Shown here: piece after piece, positions 1 through 13,134 of the stretch
How the letters are laid out: each line of letters begins with the position of its first letter
Numbering within the stretch: the first letter of the stretch is position 1
DNA from: Phylloscopus collybita
Taxonomy: Eukaryota > Chordata > Aves > Passeriformes > Phylloscopidae
Direction of reading: 5' to 3'
Length of the DNA: 64,000 nt
NCBI GenBank assembly: GCA_027886175.1
Contig: JAJNNQ010000009.1
Location: 8,166,501 to 8,230,500 of the forward strand
Position numbers and translations under genes: made by a program
The notes under the pieces: model-generated
What the model was told of the DNA's origin: nothing
The model's input: only the letters and a program-made list of their open reading frames with translations
Database searches by the model: none

Positions 1-3000
1 AAAGGAAGCAGGGAATTCTCCTCTGCTCATCCCTTGCCAGACAAACTTCTACTGGTGAAAACCCCTGAGCAAGGAGAGGAAGGTGATTTTCAGATTCCTG
101 GCTGAAAGGCTTCTGTTTGAGAGCAAAAAGTAGCTCAGCCAGGGGACTAAAGGCAAGGAAGCAAATCTTTCTAAGGAACATTTGGGGAGGCCAAAGCAGA
201 AGAGGTCAGGAAATCACTTCTTACATTAGGATCACTGCATTAAAAAAATCCATTAAAAGTCTTTGAGGCAGGGAACAGAACTCAAAATAGCCCCTTATTC
301 TCCAGAAGACAGGTAACAAAATGGTTACTGGTCTGACAGAAAAGTATTTATCTAAGAGAAACCTCTTCCAGACAATCAGAGTACCAGGTACCTCAAAACC
401 TCCAAGTAAAGCTAGAAATAAATGGACAACCATTGATTTTAACTAATAAAATTCATATTCTATTAATATTAACTCTACCATCCTTTAGAGGTAAGCAGAT
501 TTAGACAAATATTCCTGGTAGAAAATCAACAATATTACTGTGGCCAGCAGGAAAATGTTTCCACAATGCTCTGAAGGAAACCATTGAAATAAAACTTCTT
601 CATACAACCAAAACAAATATGTTTGAACATTTCAAAGAAGAATCATATATTCTGGACTTGAGGCTTGATTTATTTGCCTAAATTTTGGCAACAAAAGCCT
701 GAACACAGTGCTTATGTAGTACCTGCAGGTTAAGCAGGATTTGCTCCGGCATCAACACTGGCACTAAATATCTCGGGTTAGACAACTGAACTGAGTCCTT
801 TGTCTTCTCCTATTTGAAGATGAAAACATCAACTGAAAAGTCTCAAAATAACTTAGAAAATCAGCATTCAAAATTTTAACTTAGCAGTAGAAAATAATGA
901 CTTTTCATTGGTAAGGTGACTGATTTTTTACTGTAGTCAGCTGAGTTTCACAATATTGAAAGATATAGGTTAACCATAACCATATTCTTTGATTAAGATA
1001 TTTGGACAGTGACGACCAGGATAAACACATAGTTTTACAGTAGGAAAATCTCTCTTATTGTCAAACATTCTATAAAGACTTTGCATGAATACATCTGCAT
1101 CTACTTGTCTTGTCTGCCATGCTTTTCTTTCTCCTGTTGAAATAAACTGTCCGAATTATTCTAAAGAAATCTTGCTTCTTAGTGATTCCAAGCTTAAAAC
1201 ATCTTCTTCAGTAAATGCAACTGCCAAGGAATTTATTATAGATTGCAGGGGACATTAAAATATCAATAATTAAACACTACAAGAAGAGGAATTTTTAATG
1301 AGAATGGTTCATAAAGTGTGCTGCTCTCTATCTTCAAAATATTTTCCAATTATTTTCCAATAAATTCAGAGGAGTTATTGTTTTATCCTTAATTTTTAAC
1401 ATGAATGCAAGAGATAGATAAAAAGGATTATGGTTTTACCCAAAGAAACACCAGAGTTCCAGGAATAATTTTTCTGTGCTTATTTATAGCTATTACCAAA
1501 TCTGAAGGTTCTTTATTTTTTGATAACTCACAGATTCATGTTGATGAGTGCGGGATTCCTCTACAAAATTGATTATATTTACTCATATTAGAATGCACTG
1601 CTTTCTTTGTTGGCCAATATTCATTCTCCTGGAACCTCTGATTTTATTATTTGATGAATTATCCAAGCACCTTAATGTTTTCAAACCCAGGAGTATTGAA
1701 AACTCATTAAAAAAATGCTTGCCTCACCTTATGTTATCAGGAGATACTTGAATACCATTCTATTCTCTTCAATGTACTGAAACCATAAAGTAAAATACAG
1801 CCTGCTGACATTTTCACTGTTTTTTTTTTTTATTCAGTGTCTTCCTTGTGCCTTTTGAAATATGAGAGAGTGGAACACGCTCAACTGAAAATCACTATCA
1901 GCTTCTTGAGCCATCCACAGTAATACACTTAACTGCTTTGTCATGACTATTCTAAAATATTTCTATTTACTCCTTTTAATGGTAGGTATAGATCTTTCCT
2001 TACTGGTCACCAGTGAGAAGCACTTGAAATACTTTAAGGCAGTATGTCAAGAATATTGGAATAAACCTACAATAAAAAGGTATGTTGGAAATAAAAGGAG
2101 ATATGGCAACAAAAATGGCAATCTAACTCTTGCTTTTAACAGTGAATGTAAAATATGGGTGAGGGTTCTTCATTTCTATAGCAATCAATTCATAAATACA
2201 TAGACACAAATCATTAGCATTTGCAAACAAACATCCAGGAGCTGAGAACCTCAAGTGCAATGAATGATGCTTTTCATATTCCAAATCAATATATTATTTA
2301 TATTTGTTTTGTATTCGCTTCCAAAATCAATTAGGACTTCAATACCATTAATAATATTACAAGAGTGCATGCTCAGCTACACAATCTGATACTTTACTCT
2401 GTTCTTGAAATAAATAGTTCCTTTAAGTCTCAAAGCTAAAATCAATATAGATTTTATCAGTAATGGAATGGTCACAGGACAGTCTAGAGGAAGTCTACCA
2501 GAAAATAGCAGAAGTAATTTTTTTTTCTTATATCTATGAACTATTAAATATTCTTAGCAATTACTGAGTGGTATTGGAAAGCCTGAATTAAAAATACTCT
2601 GTTGTAACCAGAAAGCATTAGGGGATGAATTCCAACATCAGACAAGTGAGTGCACACCCCTGTTCCCTTCTGGGGATTACAAAATGAACTTCAACCAGCT
2701 GACTTCCCCACTCTCCTGTCTCTTCAGTGCTCTCCTTATGTCTTTTAAAATATTTCTCACATTCAACCAAAATTCAGTGGTATTTAGGTTTTGCAAATAC
2801 AGTCTCCACAATCAATCTCCAGCGTTACACTAAGGAGTAATGTTTGCTGCTTTGTTATTCAGCCATGAATTTTGCCTAGAGAGCAAAAACTTCCACCTCC
2901 ACCCTCCAAAGAAGAAAGAGATGAAGTCTGGGTCTGCCAGCACGCAGCAGTGTTCTGGGGGCTCTGCTGCTGCTTTGGCATCAGGAAACTGCCCAGGCAC

Positions 3001-3239
3001 AGGGCCCCAGGCTCTGCTTTGGCCCCTGTTTGGAAGGGAGATGTGGTGTGTCTGTGCACACCTTGGGGAGCAAGAATTGGGCAGGAGCAGAGGCACCTCA
3101 GACAGCACAGCAGGACCTCCCAGGGTGTTATCAGCAGAAAACCAGCGTGGGCATCATTATTGACCAGTTTGTCACTTTGTGGAGCACACAAAGGGCTTTT
3201 CTTTCCTGTCACTTGCTCCATATAAATCAGGATGAATCC
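1..3239. other. Gene-free AT-rich intergenic DNA
   Basis: I see no gene, RNA gene or recognisable repeat. A slightly more GC-rich patch at 2,840-3,225 is open in several frames on both strands. None of these frames resembles a known protein or shows splice-bounded structure. Confidence 0.7.
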
Positions 3240-3545
3240 TGTTGAACGCTGTCAATTTAGGCTAATATTAACCTGGAACAAATGTCTTTATCAAGCCTCT
3301 TTATGTATACTGAGAGACAGGGATTTGTTGTTGTAATTACATTTTTTAAAAGATGTGAGTTGCATAAATCTCATAATCATTTCCTCTGCCTATTATGGCT
3401 GTAATCTGCAGTTCAAGAAGATTCCTAATTAATATTAATTCCCACCCTGTGGACAGTGTGTTTTGGCAAGTAATTAGGTCTGAAGGGATGGCCAAACACA
3501 CTGATCCTCAAATTTTGAACAATTTAATTACAGGCTTGTTTTCTG
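3240..3545. promoter_or_regulatory. Candidate homeodomain-bound regulatory element
   Basis: Four TAATTA cores lie within 200 bp (3,334, 3,426, 3,471 and 3,525), with several ATTA/AAT-rich neighbours. The segment has no ORF or repeat signature. TAATTA is the preferred core of many homeodomain factors, so the cluster could mark an enhancer. AT-rich DNA yields some such hits by chance. Confidence 0.3.
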
Positions 3546-6500
3546 CATGGAGCTGCATAAGACATGAGTTTAGTAGAGAGCATCAGTGCAGTCCTGCTCC
3601 AGAGGCTGGCTCTGGAGCCAGAGCAGAGAGTGCTCTGCAGGAGGGGAGCAGGGCAGGCTGATAAGGCCTTTTGCCCAAAACCACTGGATTCCAGGGGAAG
3701 CCAAACTATCAGCTCATGTATCAGCTCCTGGAGACTGCTCGGTCAGACTGCTGAGTTTGCTGCAAACCCCTTCCTGAGAGAAGCTGACTAACAACTGAAA
3801 ACAGAAAGTAGCCACCCAAAAGGAAGAGTGCATTAAATTTTAAGGGAGTTCTGCAACAAAGAAGCTGCCTTTGTCATGAATTTGCAGAATAATTTTGCAT
3901 GACTCCACACAGGAGGAACTACCCTCTTTACTCTCTAAGAAATTAAGTCCTTTCTCAGATTGTTTTAATATTTTTCCTAGCATGTTTTACTCATCAAGCT
4001 AATGCTGAGGCCACTTGTAAGCACAAGCTACTGTTCCAAATAAGGAGGAAACCTCCCCTGTTTCAAGCTATCACTCATTAGCAGTTTCTTTGATGCCAGA
4101 TAGTGGGATCTTCACTTATAGGGGGAGCTCTGAACCCTCCACCCACTCTCTTTTAACACATTCTAAAGAAATCGTGAAAATTAACACCAGTAAAATCATG
4201 TTACACGTCTCACTCAAATTTTCAGAGATGAAAGAGAGCCCAAATTGCTTCTGCCCAGTCAGAGGTGCCAAAAAAAAGTGCTCCAAGTACCAGAACAGAA
4301 TTGCTAATTTTTCAGTGACATAAGTGGTAAAGAGTGATAATACAGGCAAATAGTTAAATGTATAATGATTAGTAACAAATGCTTTATAAATGATTAAATG
4401 TGTTTGCACAGGTGCTTCAGAAAGGCCTTACTTGTAAAGTCTTTACTTATAAGCTGAAAGTAATTGTGGTGGATTTGAGCCAAGATTTGCACCTGCTGGA
4501 ATTGCTAAATATAAACAACGTGAATCAGAACATCTGACTGGGATCATAATAATTAAAGATCAGGAGAGGAAAAAAGAATAAATTAATATTCCTATGATGC
4601 ACTGGTATTACTACCTGCACGGTCAAGCATGCTCACAGACTTTGATGGCAAAGCCAGAGTTATCTGAATCTTACACATCTATCAGAAGTAGAACACAAAT
4701 AATGCAGTTTTAATATTGTTCTAAACTGGCTTCCATTTCCAATAGCTGCAGTAACTTAAATGATTGAGGACTGGTAGCAGTTACCAAAGGTTTCTGATTG
4801 ACTATGGTCTTCCTACTGCTAAACAATGATTTCAATGAGTTACACCTTCTAAATCTCCTGAACTTTCTGTGAACTTGAAATCAACATTTCCTTTACATGA
4901 CAGAAAAATAGCAGGCTACGGTATTGCTGCCAGTCCTGCTGTGCATCTTTTTTGAGTTAAACTGTTCTTATTTGGAAAAACCTCTGTTCACCACATTCAA
5001 TAGATAATTTGTTCCTAAAAGTACACTGCAATTTTTGACATAATACCCTTGATGATCTCCATTAGCCTGGATAACATAGAGCATAAACTACCACACACTG
5101 AGGATGTTGAAAAAAAATATAAGATGAGAAAAAAAGCAGAGCACATGAGTCCATACTCCCCAGATATTTTGTGAAATGAAGAAGGCATGAAAAGAGTGGT
5201 TTCATCCCTCCTTCCTCTCCTGTCTCTCTCCATTTCCCTCTCCATTTTTTTCTTGTTTCAGTTTTCTTACTGGCAAACATGAGTAAGAATGAATTACAGG
5301 AATTAAGAATTAATTATATGACACCTTTTCTGCTTTGTAAGATATTTCTAATGAGTCATTTTCACGTAAAAACTTTGCTGAATCTTCGTTATTTATTGAT
5401 ATTTACTGATTTGACATTTCTAAATATAAGGCCCCATTCATCAAAACATAGAAGGAGATGCATAATTTTAATTAAACAATGGAATTCAACTCCAAAGCAG
5501 ACAGTAAAATGTCAAAGGCATCTCTTTGACTTGAGTCCTCCAGTGGATTGCACAAAGTGTACTGAGGGATAATGCAAAAGCAGGGAGGTAATGCATTCTA
5601 GAAGTCACTGCTCCTAACTCATTCCAAATTTTGGGCTCCTTTATGGGCTATACAATTGTTATAGAGGATGGAAACAGTCTCGAGTCATATAAGGCCAGAT
5701 ACAACACAGGCAGAGTATCAGCATTCTTGGCAATATTTCAAGTGCATGTGTGAAAATTATTACCATTTAATATCAAGATGGAACAAATGAATATGTTAAG
5801 GAAAAGAGTAATATTGTTTCCAAGGCTTTTACTGGTCCTTATAGCAAAGTGACATCAATGATAGGTTGACTTGACAGATACAGATACAGTGTACAAATAC
5901 TGTACACTCAAGGCTCACTGAGTAGTGAAGTCTTTTTGATTGAATAATTCTTTTTTGGAAGGACACTTCTCCCTCAAAATTAAGTAAGTGAAGAAGTGCT
6001 GGATCTGCTCTGATAGCATTACTAGAAACCATGTACCTCTTTTCTGTATATGACAAAATTTACAGACACTGGGTGCATACACACATTAATACACAACCAA
6101 ATGAAACATACAGAAAGTATTAATAGCTTTAAAATGAAGGATGAATACATAAGGAAAGTCTCAATTGTAACATTCAATTAAGCTGTCTGATATGGCAGAA
6201 ACTGTATCTGACATTATGCAAAAAGAATGGGAAGCAAATTGTAAATTTTATATTAATACAGCAGAGATTGTTCATTATCAAAACCAGGAAAGAAGAGTGG
6301 AAGAGAAATACCACATGGGATGCTGTCATAGAAAAAAAAGGCAGGATAGGTTAAACCTACTGAATATATTAAGGCCAAATATGTAAACAAAGAAAAAAGG
6401 AAATATATTAAGAAAGATAAAGCAGTACAAGATGATCCAAAAAAAAAAAGATAAAAGAGGCTCTGTTGATAGACACTGAAAGCAGAAATAGCAGCTGTGA

Positions 6501-9500
6501 AGGAAGACATGAGAACATTTTATCAAACTGTTTAAAAATACAAGTACAGCACAACGAGGAGAAGTGTCTGGAAAAAATAAATCTCACCTTATTTTAAAGA
6601 TAGACAGAACACCTCATGAACACTGTAAAAAACGCCCCACCTAATTTTTCCAATGAAAGGAGATAGAACTTGATGCCTGTTTTGTAGTAGCCAAATCTTC
6701 ATGAGCTTAAAGTAGTTGCTGAAAGATGAAGAAAGTTCATATTAACACATGCAACTCAAATCACTGTAGCACAGATATGAGGAAATTAAATGGACAGCAT
6801 GATATTTGGAGATATCCCTATGATTCAGTGGGAAGCAGATATGACACAATCTGCTCTTGTTTCCATGGAAAGTCTTCAGTGCAGTCAACTATGCTCTTTT
6901 GAAGTTGCCACTCGAACCAGACACAGGAAACATGGCAAACATTTTCTCTAATTGATCCTGTGCAGACAAGACCTTCCTTCTGCCAAGCAACACAGAATAA
7001 AGGGCAAGATGGTAGATGCCTCTTCTCCTGTGGGACTTGACTTAATGATGGGTAATCATGGCAAGCAGTACCCCCTTTGAAATCTCTTGGATGGTGGTTC
7101 TGTGAAAGTATTAAGCAGAAGTGTGCCATGAAGAAGATGCAGCTGGGAGGGGATGGTGACAAAGACTGCACCTTCTCCTCCCCCACCCTCTCTCACCACC
7201 TCATTTCTCCATTGGAATGGTTTCTGTTACTGGATCATTACTGTGAAATCATTTATGCTGGTTATTTCAGTATAAATGCAGACAGAGGAGATGGAAGGGT
7301 TTGCAGCCAAAATCTGTCTTGTTGTGAAAGGGCTGTCTTACACTTATGCCAAACAGGCCCGACAACTAATAAAATAGAGATAGGCAATGCCACAGACGAT
7401 AAATTATCTACACAGAATTCTCTCTACTTAAAAGCTGAAACTTTTACAAACTTACATAACCCCATTCAAAATGCAAAATAAATGCATACCTTGTATAAGT
7501 TAAAACCAACAAACTATTTCCCATACATATTACTGTGCAGACAATTTCCATAATTAAAAAACCCACTGAAGTCAAGTGCAAGAGTCCTCAAATACAGTGC
7601 AGAGTCCTAGAAAAATAATGCACTCATCCTGGGCAGATGGCACAGCTACCAGAATAGGTGTCTGTGAAAGCTATTTAAAGTATTGACTTAATAAATTAGA
7701 AATGAAGAAGCCTTCAAATGAGTACAGATAATGGAAACAATGCAAACTGAAATAAGGAAGAGAAGGGACACAGATCAATTTTTCATGGTTCTCCAATAAA
7801 GGGAGACTCAAACCAAAACCTCTGCAGAAGCTCCAGGTTTGGCTCCAAAGGGCTGAACCCATGGCACTTTGCATGGTTGGTGGGAGCCTGTTATGAGAGC
7901 AAAAAAACTTTCAGAAACCACCCAGAGAGGATATGGCTGACTCACATGACTTGACTTCTGTTTTATGGCCTTACCAGCACAGTGACAATGTTTACTGGGT
8001 GCATGAAAAAGGGTTGCAAACACAGGACAGAAGAAAAACTGCACAAGGGAGCTGAGCCAATAATCTTCCTCATTCTATTTTAGCTCAAGCACAGCAGCTA
8101 ATTCAAGTGTTTAGTAACACCTTTTAAGTATTACTAAATTAACATTTAAGTTAATTTAAGTGTTAGTTCCAGATTAAGTTTTACTTCCAGACCACTGAAA
8201 AAGTAACAAATAATGTGGTTTTGACTTGGTCTTGATCCCTAAATTGTCAGTGAAATTTCTTTTTTTATACAGAAGAATTAGTTTCAATCAGACTCACCTA
8301 AATTAAACTTTTTTCCTTCTCTGGATATTTTAATACAAAAATAAAAACTGAAAAAGATATTCATGTCTCCAAAGATGCTTTAAGGGAAAAAAAAATTGAT
8401 TCTGAAAACTACTTAGATTTCCATATTTCTCATTAAGCATATCTAGTAATCACAAATAAAAATCTCTATAGTATTATTTTCACAAACTTTCATTTGCATT
8501 TTATGGAAGGCTTCAAATAAATGAATTTAAAACTACTTTGTGATTAATTTTTCGGGGGAGGGTAGTTAACAAAGAAGGAATAAAGCTGGTCCAAACTACA
8601 TTTTCAAAGAAAACATTAGTTGATGCCTAGAAAAGAGTTCAATATTCATATGTCAAGGGAAAAAGAATCCAACGCTGTCACAAGCATCAAAAAGGAAACA
8701 GGTTGACTCTTATGTCTGTTGAAAATTTGGCTCCATCTGTGGATATTAGAACTTTACCTTGATTTCTTTGAGGAATTTACAGGTTAATATCCTTTTAACA
8801 CCACAGAATTTCACAATCTTTCTCATGGTGAGAATATTCAAGTTTTGAAGGTCCTGAGTTCCCCTCCAAAGTAACTTCTGTTTTCCTTATGTTTAGTTCC
8901 TTTTTATCAAAACCCAGGCCAGTCTACTTACTCTTCAACTCTTAACCCGTTTTTTCTACCACATTCTTTGTACTGCAGGTCATCTCTTCAACTACTCACA
9001 GAGATTTCAGCTAAATCATTCTATTCGTTCACGGCATCTTGAGCAGACTTATAACACAAATTTTGTCTCAGAAAGTATATATATGGACAGAATGTTTTGA
9101 CAGCAGTCAGTTTCTTGTACAGTTGATAAGACTGTAAAATTTTGTCTATTGATGTAAAGCTTAGTTTGAGAGATTAGGGAACACTTCCAGATGTTTAATA
9201 ATTTAGGATGTCCTATAAACCTCTTTGTTTATCTGAGACACATTTTCAAAGTCACAAGGGGGAAGTAAAAAACCACTGAGAACTAAATATCACCCCCTTT
9301 ATTAAGAAAGCTGAGATATTTCCTCTATAGAAGATAACATTTTTCTTCTGTGAATGGAGGAATTATTTTATAAAAAATGTAGAGAAGAGCATTTCATTGC
9401 ACGGTTAAAATTGTGATGCCTTAAAGATATAAAATATAATGAGAGAGCTTTTCAGGGGGCACTATTTTCCACTAACCCATCTGATACACTAAGAAGGAAA

Positions 9501-11999
9501 AAAAATAATTAACAAGCTTTCAGGCCCACAGATCTTAAACAGAAGAGGCAAAACGTGTTTGGAAGGGCAAACCAGCAGGGACACCTTTTTCTCCTAAATC
9601 TATGAGCGTGCAAGCAGTGTGCCCTTGCAAGAGCATTATTAAGGTCAAATATTCTTAAACGACCTAAGACAAGTGTATAGGTCTGAGCGTGAGCAGGAAT
9701 CTTCCCACCAACTTTTGTGCCTAGGTTGGTGTCACCTTCGTTAATTGTCCCTGAATTTGGCCCTGAGTTGAGGGCCAGCTTTAGGATTTCCCGAGACTTA
9801 AACGCAGGTGCTCATCATGGCTTTCTTCTGCCAATGAGCTCTGGTAGCTCAAACTGAAATAAAAGTCAGCCCAATTTGAGAATCCAAGTAAAAACCAGTA
9901 AAAATTAGAGACAAAAACTAAAAGGAGCAGTTCTGCTCCTGTGGAATCTTCTCAGCCTGCTGCAGTAGATCTGTATTTAGATGCCGGATGAGAGAAGCAG
10001 AGCAGCAGTGACAGTGTACAGATGGATGGCTATGGCACAAATTTACTGGATTACTTCAGGAAGAGTGGGTTTGGATCAGTTTAAACCAAGTCCATTTTAA
10101 TATCTAGAAGTGCTTCCTCCAGCCTCTAAACTGCACTTTTTTTTTTTTTTTTAATGACAGCCTGTATACAGCTACCATAAGCTCAAATAAAGGCCAATGA
10201 TTATGAGCTGATAATTATAGGGAGGCCAGATGTGAGGGTGAACGTAAAAGTAAGTACAGGGGGTTGGAAGGAAAAAAGGCAGTAAGGTGTCTACACAATT
10301 TGCCAAGTTTCTATGAAAAAAAAACAACCCAATTTTAATTCAAAAGCACAACTACACCAGATTTATTCACTGTTGTTCACCTTGCTCCTACCTTTGCCTC
10401 TCAGCAGACTAAGCAGATTTTCATGAGACTAGATTTCTTGTGTCTATATGCCCACGCTTCATTCACATCTATATACATGAGCTGGAATGGCATATGGCTC
10501 TTTAGGCAAAGTGGATATCAGTTACACATAAAAACCCAAATGTTACTTCCCTGGCTTCGGTGGAGATATACACTGAATTGTTTCAGCAGCATAGTACACC
10601 TTTAGTGCTAAAGAAACCACAACAACACATGCATATTTTGCTCCCAGTTTATTTTTTTTCTATATCCCAGTTGTCGTTTTCTGATTAGAAATGCCAAATA
10701 ATTGCTCGGACATTTGCTTGTATCATTCCTTTTGTTATTAAACTTCTGTATTGACTTATCCTGAGCAAAGTTTTGAAAAGCTTCAATTCTTCTTATCTGG
10801 AGCCCCAAATCATTAGCTGAAAATTTAGAGTTCCAGTTCACATAAATCCAAGATATCCTTGCTCATGACTTTGCAATTACCTTAGTAATTTAACTGAATA
10901 TCTTGATGTTTTCTATTTTCCTTTTTTGACATATCCTGAATCCCAAATGTTCATGTGATTTTGTAGATTGTATTTACTGAATTTTAAACCCATATTGAAC
11001 CAGTTAGATCACACATTCTTTCTCCCTAATCCCAGTCACATCAAACTTTAGACTTTTAATTCCTGCACCTTGCCCTCTCAGATCCTAGATACCATTATAA
11101 AACTTCCAAATATCAGGAACTGACCACAAACATTAGAAAGCTGCTTCAGAGATTATTCAGGTTTCATGTCAAAAACATGAAAAAACAAAACTATTTGCTT
11201 CCTGTTTGAACTTTAAAAACCTCTGCTTCCATTCATTTGATCTTCTTGGGGCTTCGCAAACTTTTAAACAGTCCTCCTCACCAGGTTGTTGTCTATTAAG
11301 GAGGATTTGAGAGGGCATCTGATTTCAATTTCATTTTGTTCCATATGCTACATTTTGTTAATGTGATTACTGCTTCCGCATTTCAGTCTTTAATTAGAAT
11401 TTGTTACCTGACAGAGTTTAGTTTCAACAACCTGTCCTTTCTCTTTTACATGCAGTCACAGCATGTTTGCAAATTACACTTCAGGTGAAAAAAACCCAAC
11501 CAAACAAAACAAAACCTTCAGAGTAAATTGCTTACAAAATAGGATAATAGGATCATAATATCCTTCCTATCAGATCTAAGCTAAGCATATTCACTTCCAA
11601 GCTGTCATAGTCCAATTGCGAAGTTACGCAAAGAGACGGAGAACAGCGGAGCCAGCGCTGCTTGCACCACAAAGGCAGCTGGAAACGGAGCAGCCCTTCT
11701 GACTCCCTAAAGCCCGGGCTATTCGGCTACAACTCGTGGATGGTAACAAGAATTTATTATTTTAAAAGTTTTACAGTGAAAGAGATGCTTTGGGTGTACG
11801 TGCCTTCACTACGCACAGGTTTGCTCTATAAAGAATATGAACCGGGCACAAGAAGTGGACGTGTACCAGACTGCAGCTCCCGTGGGGACACCGCCGTTCT
11901 GGGTCCAGGTGGGGCACAGGAGAGAGGCACGGGGCAGCTGCTCAGACTGGGAATGCCCACAGGCAAAAGCACCGGGTCGCTCTCTTTGGCAGGGTGATG
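3546..11999. other. Gene-free AT-rich intergenic DNA upstream of ADRA2C
   Basis: Only short open frames (134 codons or fewer) occur and none is recognisable. There are simple A or T runs, for example the T run near 10,139-10,152. GC content begins to rise after about 11,640 as the CpG island approaches. Confidence 0.7.
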
Positions 12000-12013
12000 A
12001 CGGTGTAGGAGCA

Positions 12014-12262
12014 TAGGCGGCTCCAGGGCCAGGAGCACCGACCCCGTCCCCGCCGTAGGCGGCTCCAGGGCCAGGAGCATCGCTCCTGTCCCGGCCGTAG
12101 GGAGCTCCAGAGCCAGGAGCATTGCTCCTGTCCCGGCCGTAGGGAGCTCCAGAGCCAGGAGCATCGCTCCTGTCCCCAGCCATAGGCGGCTCCAGAGCCA
12201 GGAGCATCGCTCCTGTCCCGGCCGTAGGCGGCTCCAGAGCCAGGAGCACGGCTGCTGTGCCC
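12014..12262. repeat. 42-bp minisatellite, six copies, upstream of ADRA2C
   Basis: Units begin near 12,019, 12,061, 12,103, 12,145, 12,188 and 12,230. The period is 42 bp, except one unit with a single inserted C. Each full unit contains an interrupted inverted repeat, GGCTC-CA-GAGCC (degenerate in copies 1-4). Most also contain a second one, CAGGAGC-ATC-GCTCCTG. Because 42 is a multiple of three, all three minus-strand frames stay open and read as 14-residue repeats. The array sits at the upstream edge of the CpG island, about 1 kb before the receptor start. Confidence 0.9.
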
Positions 12263-12264
12263 CC

Positions 12265-12314
12265 GCCCGCCCGGAGCCCCCGGCCCGCCCGGAGCCCCCG
12301 GCCCGCTCCGGAGC
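12265..12314. repeat. 18-bp GC-rich tandem repeat, 2.7 copies
   Basis: Two identical 18-bp units lie at 12,265-12,282 and 12,283-12,300. A diverged partial third copy runs to about 12,314. The repeat directly follows the 42-bp minisatellite and adds to the repeat-prone edge of the island. Confidence 0.85.
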
Positions 12315-12430
12315 TGCCGCCGGACGGTCCCGGCCGGCCAAGGGCGCCCCCCAGCGCGCGAGGCGGGCGCTGCAGGCAGCGACCACCCGGGAGCGGCGCT
12401 CCGGGAGCGCAGCCGGCGCCGCCGCTCCTC

Positions 12431-12502
12431 GCACCGGCCCCTGCCACCCCCATCGCACCGGCCCCTGCCACTCCCACCGCACCGGCTCCCTGCCAGCCCC
12501 GG
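12431..12502. repeat. 24-bp GC-rich tandem repeat, three copies
   Basis: Units begin at 12,431, 12,455 and 12,479, each with GCACCGGC followed by a C-rich stretch. The second differs from the first at two bases, and the third is more diverged. Confidence 0.85.
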
Positions 12503-12719
12503 GGCGGCCGCCGCGCCCCCGCCGAGCCGCACCGCGCCCGGCAGAAACACCTGTCCGGCCGCCGAGCGGCAGCGAGCGCCGCCCGCTCCTCCCGGGGGCC
12601 GCCTCCTCCCGTCGGGCCGCCCGCGGGGCTGGGGGCGCTCGGGGAGCGGGACGGGCGCGGGCGGCGGCGCTCGGGGCGCTCCTGCGCCCGCCGGGGGTTC
12701 CGCCGGGGCGGGCGCGGCG

Positions 12720-12830
12720 GCCGCACCTGCGGGCACTGAGCATGCGCACGGCGCGGGGCACGCCGCGATTGGGAGCGCGGAGCCAGAGTGGGACGGAGCC
12801 GCCGGGAGCCGCTCCATGGGAGTTGATGCC
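12720..12830 (+). promoter_or_regulatory. Probable ADRA2C core promoter segment
   Basis: An NRF1-like CATGCGCA lies at 12,741-12,748 and an inverted CCAAT box (ATTGG) at 12,768-12,772. Both sit in GC-rich, TATA-less sequence about 450-480 bp before the receptor start codon. An inverted CCAAT box usually lies 60-100 bp upstream of the start site, which would put transcription initiation around 12,830-12,870. That placement is inferred; no start site can be seen directly. A TATAAA at 11,827-11,832 lies outside the island and is a less likely alternative. Confidence 0.45.
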
Positions 12831-12945
12831 GACGCTGCTGCCGCCTCGGACCCCGCACCCTGCGAGGATCCAGCTCCCGCCGGGGACTCCCGCCGGCCGC
12901 GCGGCGTCTTCTCCGGAGCCGCGGGCTGCCCGGAGCCGGGCATGA
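12742..12945 (+). CDS. Upstream ORF 1 of the ADRA2C leader, 67 codons (uncertain)
   Basis: This ORF begins at an ATG with A at -3 inside the NRF1-like site and ends at 12,945. It encodes a Pro/Ala/Arg-rich peptide with no recognisable domain, as expected of chance translation of GC-rich DNA. It would be part of the messenger only if transcription starts upstream of 12,742. That is doubtful, because the CCAAT box lies downstream of it. Confidence 0.2.
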   Translation: MRTARGTPRLGARSQSGTEPPGAAPWELMPTLLPPRTPHPARIQLPPGTPAGRAASSPEPRAARSRA

Positions 12946-13061
12946 CCGGGCGGGCGGCGGGGGCCAGCCGTGCCCCGCTGCCCCCTCGCCGGGGGCCGGG
13001 CGGAGGCGGCGCCGCCGCGCTCCCTGCCGCGCCGGGGGTGCGCCGCCCGGCCGTGCCCTGA
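12816..13061 (+). CDS. Upstream ORF 2 of the ADRA2C leader, 81 codons (uncertain)
   Basis: The ATG has G at +4 but T at -3, so its context is moderate. A second in-frame ATG lies at 12,942. The frame stops 165 nt before the receptor start and does not overlap it. The peptide is Ala/Pro/Arg-rich and low in complexity. If it lies in the messenger it could lower scanning to the main start, but nothing in the sequence indicates a functional peptide. Confidence 0.3.
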   Translation: MGVDADAAAASDPAPCEDPAPAGDSRRPRGVFSGAAGCPEPGMTGRAAGASRAPLPPRRGPGGGGAAALPAAPGVRRPAVP

Positions 13062-13134
13062 GGAGCGGCGGCGGCGGCGGGGGGACGCGGGCGGCTCGGC
13101 GGCGGAGCGGCCGCGGGACCGGCGGCGGGGCGCG

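Noticed and set aside
2830..3225. Overlapping ORFs of 92-120 codons on both strands
   Set aside because: Several frames are open at once in a slightly GC-richer patch, with no homology, splice structure or start context I can support.
6818..7481. ORFs of 122 (minus) and 134 (plus) codons
   Set aside because: They overlap on opposite strands and neither resembles a known family. They fit chance expectation for 64 kb.
11827..11832. TATAAA as the ADRA2C TATA box
   Set aside because: It lies outside the CpG island, about 1.4 kb before the start codon and before the minisatellite. The GC-rich CCAAT-containing segment is more plausible.
12257..12739. 160-codon plus-strand ORF in the CpG island
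   Set aside because: Same composition artefact. It lies upstream of the likely transcription start and has no recognisable domain.
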